NCBI GenBank assembly: GCA_010645155.1
Contig: CM021317.1
Coordinates: 2,133,565 to 2,197,564, forward strand
Reading direction: 5' to 3'
Length of the DNA stretch: 64,000 bases
From: Tigriopus japonicus
Lineage: Eukaryota > Arthropoda > Copepoda > Harpacticoida > Harpacticidae
Under the pieces are notes generated by a model. It was not told where the DNA came from. It did not search any database and saw only the letters and a program-made list of their open reading frames with translations. This document shows positions 34,520-44,349 of this stretch, piece by piece. The translations under genes and the position numbers were made by a program. Numbering within the stretch: the first letter of the stretch is position 1; each line of letters begins with the position of its first letter.

Positions 34520-36841
34520 CTGAGTTTTTTTTTTACTTTCAAACACAGCTTTGTTGTTTACAATTTTCATAGATATCTTAGCTCGTGGGATAAAAATGGA
34601 ACTACATTCTTGATGGTATATCCTTATTCAAAAATTGTGGCATGAAACTATGAAAACAGATAGGTGGAGAGGGAGAAGCGGAGAAACAGAAGCGGAGAGT
34701 GGTCATGACCTTTCGGGCCAAAAATATCAGTTATTGTGTTTTGAGAAAGTTTGCACCCTTTTGATTGTGAATTGGATTAACAAAAGCCAAAGGAGACAAA
34801 TAACTTGAAACTTTCGTAAATATTCTGATTTTCACACAACTATGTCAAAATTTCTCTATTTTGAAAATCGCAAGTAGTGACAAATCATTTGAAATGGCAA
34901 ATTTGAGCAAAACCGCTTTGTTTTGGTGAGTTTTGGATTGATCAAAAAGGAACATCTTCTCAAATAAAGATATATATTTTTAATAAGGTAAACACTTGTT
35001 AACTCCCCTGATATCTAAGAGTCTTCTTTTTACAAGAGGTATTGTGACCACATGTTGAAATTATTGATTTGTTGTATGAACATCAATCTTCACTGCCTTT
35101 TCCCACCTAGTTAAGAACACTCGCCACTACAAATCTAAGGTTAACAAGAGGAAAAAATAATCAAATTGATCACCTTAGTGCATAATCATTTTAGACGGCT
35201 CAGACTTGATTTGACAACACTTCCATAATTTCATACCTGTCTGAATGCCCCCCAAAATGTGATGGTTGATAATTTCAACTAGTTTTTGGAAGCTGTTAAA
35301 TAACGTAAAAAAGCAGATTATAAATTGTCATTTGTCAAAAGATTATTACAAGTACAGGTACCAATACGGCAACACATGTCTAGAAAAAATGTTTGATCAC
35401 GACAATGAATGCAATCTTCTCTTTTTGATTGAAGTACCACCAAATTATGGTTTAAATAGTGATGGGACGAGACGGTATTTCCAATACATGAGACCAACTG
35501 TTGCCGGTCTCAATTAATGGATCTCAGAAGCTGGCATCAAGACGGCATCAAGTCTTACGAAGGAAATGACAGCTACAAAAGGTGCCCGCCACTGATTGGA
35601 CCTATTTGTGTTCAACAATTTTGTTGAAGCGTGTAATCGAAATCTAACTCTCTTATGAGGCATTTGTATTATGCATGGAGACCACCTTGACCTTTATTGA
35701 CGCTCTATCAAGTACCTTTTTTAGCCAAAATGGCCTGTTTCAATATGATTCCTTTAATATTCAAATCTTTGGTGCTAGTCACACTTCTTAGCCAGGTTGA
35801 CTAGAATGTGGTATTGATGTCGTGATTTGCCACCTAATTTCAATGTTGATGGGCTTTAGCAAATGGAAATTTCAAATAATAACGTTGCACTAATGAGTTA
35901 TATAAAATCTTGCATTGCAACATAATAACATAAGCAATTGTTAAATGGAATATTCTCCGGCAATTTGGCAATACAACATAAGTTTTTGTATTGATTAATA
36001 AGATTTCACGTCACACTTTCAGCGGTCCTTCAGGTATTTTTCTTCAAAACTCTGATGCCAACATGTCATGCCAAGTTGTGGAAAAAACGACCTGATCCTT
36101 GCCTTGAAATTTATATTGTTTAAGTTTAAAACATCGGAAAAATAAATCTAGATATATCGTGCCTTCAAATTTAAACCAATCGAACACCACAGAAAAAAGG
36201 CAAAACCCAATTTGAGCAATTTTGGCAACACTTCGCATGTCTCACTTGGTCTCAAGTCGGAATCAATACCAGCGAGACTTTCTTTGTATTGGTCTGGTCT
36301 CATACTGTATGAGACATTGCTGGTATCGGCCCCATCAGTAGTTTTAAATTATTCAAAGTTTACCTCACCAAAGTAAATGAATGACACCCTGTATAAAGCG
36401 AGAGTTGTGGAATGAACTTCGACCTCGTGATAATCTGACCAAAACCACGTGTTGGATATGTGGATTCTTTTCATAATTGATCACACCTAATACTTACACT
36501 CATTCATTTAAGTCACAAACTCAACGCTTTATTTTTCATGTAGACCTTAAAAAGACATTAAAAAGGTCTTTCTGTGTCTTTTCTTCATAGTAATGAAGTA
36601 TTCATAATGTCTTTTGTACGACCAACTCTGCTGTATCGAATGATTTCAAACAAGTTTTGTCAATTCTAAGGCCAAGACAAGCCCATTGCCAAATTTAGGA
36701 AACACCAAAACAGGTTTACTCTCTTCGATTGCCTTGTCTATGTACTAAGGTATCTCTAAGGGTAAATGTACTAATACTTGGGTTACTTTTGAAAGGAGAA
36801 AAAAGAAGTGTTATCTTTTGTTCATTTTTTGTTCTTCTTAC
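34520..36841. other. no gene recognised
   Basis: AT-rich. 36268-36333 folds on itself and contains the near-perfect palindrome GTCTCATACTGTATGAGAC (36297-36315). A plus-strand frame at 35266-35517 (83 codons) has no support. Confidence 0.4.
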
Positions 36842-36974
36842 CTGATTAGATCCGAGCTTTCTCTTTACACAAGTTATACTACCTAGATCTTTCAAGGAGA
36901 ACGCATTCACAATCAAAAACAGCTGATCACGCCAAGAGAGCATCTGTGGAATTCGAAGTGTAATTTGGCCGGTT
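36842..36974 (-). CDS. possible internal exon, F-box-like
   Basis: Bounded by an AAATAG acceptor and an excellent CAG|GTAAGA donor (36840-36842). The 44-codon frame reads LRIPQMLSWRDQLFLIVNAF then SLKDLGSITCVKRKLG. SLKDLGSITCV is close to the second half of an F-box (the L-S-x-x-D-L-x-x-x-S-x-V pattern). No other domain is visible, so both the call and the existence of the exon are tentative. Confidence 0.33.
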
Positions 36975-38671
36975 CTATTTTCAAATATCAATAACGTACA
37001 TTCGGCGAAGTGAAGATGGATGACTACATGATGTTTAGCTTTGTCGGGGAAAGTTATTACATAATCAGGGAAAATGTACCTTTTGGAATACCAGTAAAAG
37101 CTTTTGTTAATGTAAATTTAAATACAAATTAACAATTTCAAGATGATTTGTAGTAGTGATGAATGTGCCTGTCTTTTATCTGAAGTGCATACCTCCCTTT
37201 TCATGTAAAAATGAGGTTGCGTTACATTTTTTACCATAAAACAAAATAATGTGGCAACACTTGGTCACTAAATTGTTTACGTCAATGTTCAGTAGGGTCG
37301 GTTTAAGCCCACTTGGCTGACGATGAGCATTTTCTTATAGTTTTGCTCTCTCAGCACTCTAAATTCCTGTGAAATCTGTTCACAACCCTTCTCAATATGA
37401 TCAAAGAAAATGAAGCGACAAGTCATTCGATTTCAAAATGTAGTAAACATTGTTATTGCCGGATCAGATTATATATGAATAGAGAAGATCAGAGCTAAAA
37501 ATCATTTTGGGTGGAATAAAATCTTGCTTTACTTGTCTGAGCTGGCTTTAAATTAGGCTGACTTTATTTTGTGCCTCAAATTGATAAGTCAATAAAGACA
37601 AATTCGGGTGACCAACATTGATTAGGGAATATGTCTAATAATGAATTACGATTAAAAAATCAGTAAAATTCGTTGATTGCAAGAGTTAGCCACAATGCCT
37701 TGTCTCATTACATTATTTGAAATATCTAACATTAAGATACAAAATATCCATTGGCAAAACTACAAACCAAGAAATATAACATAGTTGTATAGAGTTTCGA
37801 GTAGAAAAACCCATTTGATTAATCGAGACACTAAAACACTAAATTAAACCCTTTGCCACAAACTAAACAATTATTGATAAGTTGGGTTGTACAAAACATA
37901 ATAAAACTTTATTTTTACCCGTGAGTTTCCTTGACAAACAAGTGGAATCGTTTTAGAAGAATTTGAATTAAACCAACAAAATCAGAAAAGAATGAATGCA
38001 CAAGGAACTACGTTGCAGCTTTTAATTTGTTATGTCGACGTGGATTTTTCATTCTTCCTCAATTTGCGGCCCATATTTATCCTTGAGAAATAAGATTATT
38101 AAAAACGAAAATATGACGTTTTGCTAAAATTTTTGGGCTGATATTAAGAGTGACATCATATTGACTGTATCCCACAGCGACGGTCGTAGACTCGCTAAAC
38201 CAAACGTCTCAAACTCACTGTTCAGTTTATGCGGTTTCTATATTACAAAAGAATTTGTTACTACAAAAAAGTTCATTATCGGCAATAATACCTTCTCACC
38301 AACACAATCGCAGTCCCTTCGTCACATTAAAGTGGCAAATCGTGGTACAAAACCGTTGAAGAAGATTAATCCTGCTAATTGGCACAACTCAAGAGAGGAA
38401 CAAATTCATGAAAGTAGGACACGGAAATAAAGAAGCCAAGATGGCAATTACATTGACAAATCATCACGGAAGTAAAGAAAGCAAACATATTTTCATCTTA
38501 TAAATCATCGAGGTAACATTTTTGTCGTTAATAAGCGTTAATACTGGATTTTCCTCTCGATGCATTTTCTTTGAAATACACATTTTCTTCAAAGGCATCC
38601 AAATTTAAATCCATCAAAGCACAAACTTGACATATTGATTCGATACTATTTCCTATTTGTCAAGGCAACCT
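36975..38671. other. no gene recognised
   Basis: AT-rich with short frames only. A plus-strand frame at 38161-38430 (89 codons) shows no family features. The end next to 38672 is probably the 3'UTR of the receptor gene. Confidence 0.4.
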
Positions 38672-41577
38672 TTAACCTAGATTAGGAGAAATCTTCCAAA
38701 ATTTCAGCTCAGGTCTCAAAATCTCGGAACAGACAATTTGAATGAACGATCCAATCACCAATCCAGAATGAGGAAGAACAATCTGGAGCATCTCATTTCC
38801 AGCTCTCTTAGCAGAATTGTCCATCTTGCCCAAGGCTCTTAAACAAGATGTAATGGCCACAATCTCAATCAACCAGGCCAAAAAGCAACCAAACATTGTT
38901 ATAGCCGTTTTTCGACGACGTTTATGCCGCAAGTTTTGATCAGATCTGTGTTGAAAAATGGCTGCCAATCTCCGTTCGTGTTTGGCAAGGTAAACGAAGA
39001 AGGAGAGGTAGCAAATGAACTCGATCATGGATAGAATCCCAATGCTGTTCAAGACCACTTTTCGGACCACAACACCAAGGTAGACCTCGTTGAGAGGTCT
39101 TAAAACGCGATGAGGATTGGACGTACAAAGATTGTAGGCGAAATTGCGCTCAAAAATGGGACACATCATGAGTGCCAGAGAGAATCCAATGGTGATAATC
39201 AAAGTGCAGCCAATCATCAGAAGAGAGAGGTTTCTTTCGCCCACGGAATAGCGGACCCAATTTTGATTGTACAGGAAGATTGTTCTGAAAAGAAGGACAT
39301 TTTTCATGAGCTTGGAATACAGGAAGGAAACGCTTAAGAAATTACTTCTCAATTAGAGGCTAAAAATAAGCTTTTGGCGAATAATGGATGAGAAGAATCG
39401 AACGAATTCAGCTGTGGATTCTGGGGCCAAAATGACTAGGGATGGGTCAGAACTAGGTTCGGACATTTCATAGTTTTAGTTTGGTACGTGAGGAAAAAAT
39501 TCTAATTTGAATTGACTGACAAAATGAAGAAAACGACTCGGGCTCACGAATTTTGATTTAATTTTTTGGAGAGTGAGTTTCAACCCCGACGCATCCCTAG
39601 CCATTTTGGCCCCAGAATCCCCAGCTGAATTCGTTCGATTGCACTCATCCATTGAAAAAGCTTTTGCTAAGCAAGCTTCCTCTTTTGTTTCAAAGCAAGT
39701 TAAAGACTTGAATTTCATTTCACAAAAAGCGTGAATTCCCCTATGTGAAAATAAACTTTTTCATTACAAATTTATAATAATTATTTTTCCTAACCAAGTG
39801 TAATTAGTAACATAATAGAAATTAATAATGATCTTGACAATAGCAAATTGTATTCTGCCATGAACCGAAAAAAACTAAATTTTATTTTCGTTCACTTGCT
39901 CTAGTTGATTCAGATAGCCTATTTTTTATTAGTCTATTTATTATTTATATTTAGTCTATTATTATTACTATTTATTGTGTCTTTTTTGCAATTCATAAAA
40001 TAAATTTCTTGTCACCCAAGCAACATTGTACAAATTATTTTAAATAATGTATTTTTGGTATTTGAGATAATAACAAAACTCCAAAATCAAAACTCACGCT
40101 AATGCTTTGACAGTAATTTGCAATAAGCGAATTCTCATAAAAAAATTAAAGATTTAACGAAAATTAAAACGCGAGGTAAAACCTATGTTTCACCTACTAA
40201 GTGTCCTAGAGGCAATTGATAAGTCAGTCTGAAACTTCCTTGCCTCTTTTATATTCGTCATTTTTGGGAATCATGATTAACCTTATTGGGGGGATAAAGA
40301 CTATGTGACATTCCAAGTACATACAGGTACAACTCTGCTGCGTTATGGAAACATCCCTGAGAAACATCTTTACTTTTGAAATTATTCAGGCAACATTTGG
40401 TCAGCTATATCTGTTTATCTATATACATTTATCTCGCATGAGTCAAAATTTGGGTTTTCACCCTTCATGAAATGAGGAGGGGTGCACTGTTCATGCAAAT
40501 GCACTTTTTGCACTTTTCTTTTTTTTGCACTTTTTGGGATTTTTCTCTGAAATCATGTTTCGAAGGCTAGAAATCTTAAAAAAATAGAAAAAGTGAACCT
40601 ATATTTTTCCAAAATCTGTGAAATATTGCTCAAACGATCCAAACACGTCTTATAAACTTCAAAATACCATTGATTGTTCTAAACGTGGAAATCAAATTGA
40701 TAGAACTTTGGTAATTCTTTTCACTAGGTCGGGTAAATAATATATGTCTTTTAAACTTATTAGCCACTGCTCACTCAAATGAGGCCAATGCTTGATTTTT
40801 TTTCAAGTTTTTGACGTTTTTAAGTATGTTACCATGCGACCCAATTTGGAAGACATGCCTTTCTGTCCCATTTTTTTGACTGAAAATGTATTTTGGGACA
40901 AACAAAGTACAAAGCAAAGTCTGTTTTTACCTAAATGAATCAGATTAATCGCCCAATAAGGACATTTCAGAATAGTTTATTTGCACTTTTTGGCCTCTTT
41001 ATTTGCACGAACAGCGCACCCCTAGAATTAAGGCTTGGTAAATAAAAATAAAAACCTGATTTGAAAGAGGTGTAGCTTTTGAGTTAGTTAGTTTTTCATC
41101 CTTGACCTTTTCAAACTATCAACAAAAGATCCTACACTAAAAGATATTTCTGTCACCGCACCTGTAAAGTGCAATGAGACTTCCACCCACGACCAAATAT
41201 GCCATAAGGGACATACTGAGCAATTCAAATACATCACAAATCCACAATCCCAAACTTCTCACAAGGAACTTTGGCCAAAGAAGGAACAATATTTGGCACA
41301 CTCCAAGGAACACCGAGATCAGGTTCATCCATTGGTCAAACATCAGAATCCGATTGATACTTCTCCCTTTGCCTTTCGTTCGGATATGCTTGAATATGAT
41401 CCGTTTGAACCAGATCCCAAACATTAATGAGCCAAATATCAGCACAGCCATGTCTTCCTTGTCCTCAAGGGACAAATTTAACACATATGAGGGCTCATTC
41501 TTGGAATTATTGAGCCGAGTAGCGATGTATTCATACGGATGGTGGAACACTTCTTGTAGTAGATGGTTCGAGCACAT
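38672..41577 (-). CDS. seven-transmembrane receptor, 2 exons
   Basis: Plasma-membrane GPCR-type protein; ligand unknown. Exons 41162-41577 and 38672-39284 join in phase 2 (ALYR-TIFLYN), giving 342 residues. Seven hydrophobic segments can be read: MAVLIFGSLMFGIWF; LISVFLGVCQILFLLW; LLSMSLMAYLVVGGSLIAL; LSLLMIGCTLIITIGFSLAL; LNSIGILSMIEFICYLSFFV; AITMFGCFLAWLIEIVAIT; SGLVIGSFIQIVCSEIL. A basic loop (HKRRRKT) precedes TM6. The end of TM3 reads ALYRTIF rather than the usual DRY, and no NPxxY is visible in TM7, so this is a divergent receptor and could belong to an arthropod-restricted expansion. N-linked sites NNS and NLS lie in the N-terminal region. The ~1.9-kb intron holds two transposons. Confidence 0.75.
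39383..39653. mobile_element. 271-bp inverted-repeat element, copy B
   Basis: Same termini (AATGGATGAG, CAGCTGNGGATTCTGGGGCC) and exactly the same length as 29123-29393, but here without the outer palindrome. The centre differs strongly between the copies. It lies in the receptor intron close to the acceptor side. Confidence 0.88.
40478..41023. mobile_element. 546-bp hAT-like MITE in receptor intron
   Basis: The left end AGGGGTGCACTGTTCATGCA and the complement of the right end AGGGGTGCGCTGTTCGTGCA agree at 18 of 20 positions. Both are followed by TTTGCAC/TTTTTGCACTTTTTG motifs pointing inward. The flanks AAATGAGG and AATTAAGG are only a 6/8 match and would need a shifted right border, so the target duplication is uncertain. 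No coding capacity. Confidence 0.8.
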
Positions 41578-43037
41578 GGTTTATTCTGAAGGAAATGCTT
41601 AGCTTTCTTACTCTATGAGCGCTCTTTTCTCTACTAATCTCGTCCCAAAAATTGGAACCTACGGCTCCTGGAAGCCGTCAAAGATATAAAGTTCATTGTG
41701 ATGTCAAGCGCAAGTTTTTGGAATTTGACGGATAAAAATTGACCAACGGAAATGCTAATATTTGATGGAGGTTTTGCAATTGGCAAGGACGTTTATGCAA
41801 TTTTTCCTTTAAGCAACACCTTCTTGGGCTTTGTAATGCAGGCTGAAGTTTGGCTCTCATAAAATTTAGTTAATATCAATCTCAACAAACCCTTTAGACT
41901 CGCCACAAAGATGATCCAGACGGAGACGATGGGCCTTTTAGGCTAAAAAAAGTACATTTACAGTGACGTAAAAAGTGCCTTGAGTAATCCAAGTACTAAC
42001 AAGGATTGTTTGAAACAAGCTTGGCTAAACATACTTAAAGGGACCAAAAGCTGGGATTTGGTTGGTAAGATACTTACGCACTAGGAGCACGACCTTTAAA
42101 GGCTAATTCAATTATTTTGAAATTAATATCTAAATTGGAAAGTACCTTGTTTCTCCAGAACTTTGTTCTGCACAAGAAAAATACAAACCACTAGAGCGTA
42201 CATCGCTTAAAAATCAAACAAGGGGGCGTCAGCCTAATTGCTTGTTTTTAACCTACTTAGTGAGCGTCTTTGAAGGAACTAGTGTAGATTATTTTATTTT
42301 TAGAGATTCGTAAAAGATCTTCACTTGATCGTAATTCCTTAAAGACTCAACACTGATCAAATTTTTCAACATATTTTCGAGCCTTTGGAAACGGTTATTC
42401 TCGTAGTTGGTCTAAATCACACTCCACCAGTGTGGTTAATATAGATGTGTAAAGCATTGACACGATTTGTGAGCTTTGTAGTCGTTTCTCATGATTCTTT
42501 TTTCTTCAAAATAAGGTTTTACGTTTTGGGAGGACACATTCGCTAGAGCCTTTATTTAGGTTGATGTTATTAGGTTTAGGTTATTAGGTTGTTGACACAA
42601 TTCGCTACATGAAACCTCATGTCATTTTTTGGAAACCCTTGTAACCTGGACAACATTTCGCGGTATCCCAAAACTTTTCTTAAGTTAGCCTCGGCTTATT
42701 TTTTTTCTCTTCTGACTTCAAGAGGTCATTGTTGAAACTCAAGAGTTTGTACTCAGTAAGGGTTTGGGCAGGTTTTATTATGCCTCGTCTCAGATACAAG
42801 ATCGACCCCGAGATTTCACTGGAAATTCCAGTTTGACCACTTGTTGGAAACAGAATCTTTGTCAAGCACATATGGCTCTCAAACGCTCTTCACATCATGG
42901 CCACATGATCAATTCACCACGATAGATTAACGTCGGCAAGACAGCTGAATCACATCATGTGTGCAGAGGGCAAAACTATTTCTGAAAGTTAGGATTAAAG
43001 CACGGCGTTTGGGGTCACATCACAGTCAACCATAGAA
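41578..43037. other. receptor-RidA spacer
   Basis: No gene recognised. The two flanking genes are divergent, so both promoters should lie here; I see no strong TATA box next to either start. 42545-42595 has short TTAGGTT-type repeats. Confidence 0.4.
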
Positions 43038-43516
43038 ATGTCTGTCAACCGCGTTATTGTCAATACCCAAAAGGCTCCCGCAGCCATTGGACCTTATAAT
43101 CAAGCGGTCTTAGTGGACAAGACTCTGTATGTGTCTGGACAAATTGGATTCGATCCTACGTCCATGGAGATCGTTTCCGGAGGTGTCCAAGCCCAAACTC
43201 GTCAAGCTTTGACTAACATGGGCCAAATCCTGACGGCAGCTGGAATTGGACATGGAAACGTGGTAAAAACCACCGTTCTCCTTCAGGTAAATTGTTTGCC
43301 AAAATATCAAAGGTTGAAGTATTGACTCTGGATTCTCGATTTCAGAGTATCAACGACTTTGCAGCCGTTAATGACGTTTATAAGGAGTTTTTCACTTCGA
43401 ATTTTCCTGCCCGAGCAGCTTACCAAGTGGCAGCTTTACCTCGTGGTGCTTTAGTTGAGATTGAAGCCGTAGCCGTCGTGGGTGAGATCGTGGACCAAAC
43501 CGATGCCAAGCCTTAA
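43038..43516 (+). CDS. RidA-family 2-iminobutanoate/2-iminopropanoate deaminase, copy 1
   Basis: Hydrolyses reactive enamine/imine intermediates released by PLP enzymes; usually cytosolic or mitochondrial. Exons 43038-43286 and 43346-43516 in phase 0 give 139 residues, the standard length. The signature set is present: [49 protein letters not shown], and the C-terminal block [20 protein letters not shown] with the catalytic Arg. The intron splits the sequence after KTTVLLQ. An AATAAA follows the stop by 35 bases, and the second copy starts 117 bases after this stop. Confidence 0.95.
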
Positions 43517-43551
43517 ACAAACCTTTGTACTGCGTCATCTGTGCCTTTTGA

Positions 43552-43557
43552 AATAAA
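43552..43557 (+). terminator. AATAAA polyadenylation signal of RidA copy 1
   Basis: AATAAA 36 bases after the TAA stop, in the short gap before RidA copy 2. Confidence 0.7.
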
Positions 43558-43623
43558 CAAATATCTTGCATATTTTTGAGGACACCAAGCTGGTTCTTTA
43601 ACAAAGTATCAATCTTTTTGTTC

Positions 43624-43625
43624 AG
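43624..43625 (+). promoter_or_regulatory. splice-acceptor-like AG directly before RidA copy 2
   Basis: A pyrimidine-rich CAATCTTTTTGTTCAG ends 8 bases before the ATG and ~67 bases after an AATAAA. It could end a leader intron or serve as a spliced-leader trans-splice site. Confidence 0.5.
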
Positions 43626-43633
43626 ATATCAAA

Positions 43634-44123
43634 ATGGCACCCACAGCCGTGAAGAGGAAAATCATCTCAACCAAGCACGCCCCAACGCCCATTGGGCCTT
43701 ACAGCCAGGCGGTTCTAGTGGACCGAACTTTGTATTTCTCAGGTCAAATGGGACTCAACCCCAAGACCATGGAACTGGTTAGTGGTGGCATTGAGGCCGA
43801 GACCCACCAAACCCTCGAGAACATCCGACAGGTTCTCAAAGCTGCCAACTGCGACTTCAAGGTAAGTCCGCATGGAGTTTTCACGCTCAAACCTAAACTT
43901 CAACCTTATTTTGGCTTTTCAGGATGTGGTCAAGACCACGATCCTTCTCCAGGACCTGTCCCATTTCACCATCGTAAATGAGATCTATGCTCAATACTTC
44001 AAGGATCACCAACCCGCAAGAGCGGCATATCAAGTTGCTGCTTTGCCCACTGGTGGTTTAATAAAGATCGATGGAGTGGCCGCTGCCAATTCACTCATGG
44101 CCGGAACTGTTCACCAGTTTTAA
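43634..44123 (+). CDS. RidA-family enamine/imine deaminase, copy 2
   Basis: Same reaction as the upstream copy. Exons 43634-43861 and 43923-44123 in phase 0 give 142 residues. Visible: [89 protein letters not shown]. It differs from copy 1 at many positions, so the duplication is not recent. Its intron sits before DVVKTT, about nine codons upstream of the intron in copy 1. AATAAA lies 21 bases after the stop. Confidence 0.95.
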
Positions 44124-44143
44124 TTCGTTTTAACTTGATTAAC

Positions 44144-44149
44144 AATAAA
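44144..44149 (+). terminator. AATAAA polyadenylation signal of RidA copy 2
   Basis: AATAAA 21 bases past the stop codon. Confidence 0.75.
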
Positions 44150-44349
44150 GTTCGACATTCAAACGTTATCGCTCGTTCTCTTGGTGTGAGACATCGCCTT
44201 GTTTTCTTTGAAGCTGAAGTGAGTCACCGGCAAGAGCAGAAAATACACTTGCGAACCTGGATCAGCTGTTGCATTCACTGAGTTCTCAGTCTCCGTTTTA
44301 TTTTAGGTGGAGTCAGAAGAGTGAGTAAGAAGAGTATTAAGTGTACAAC

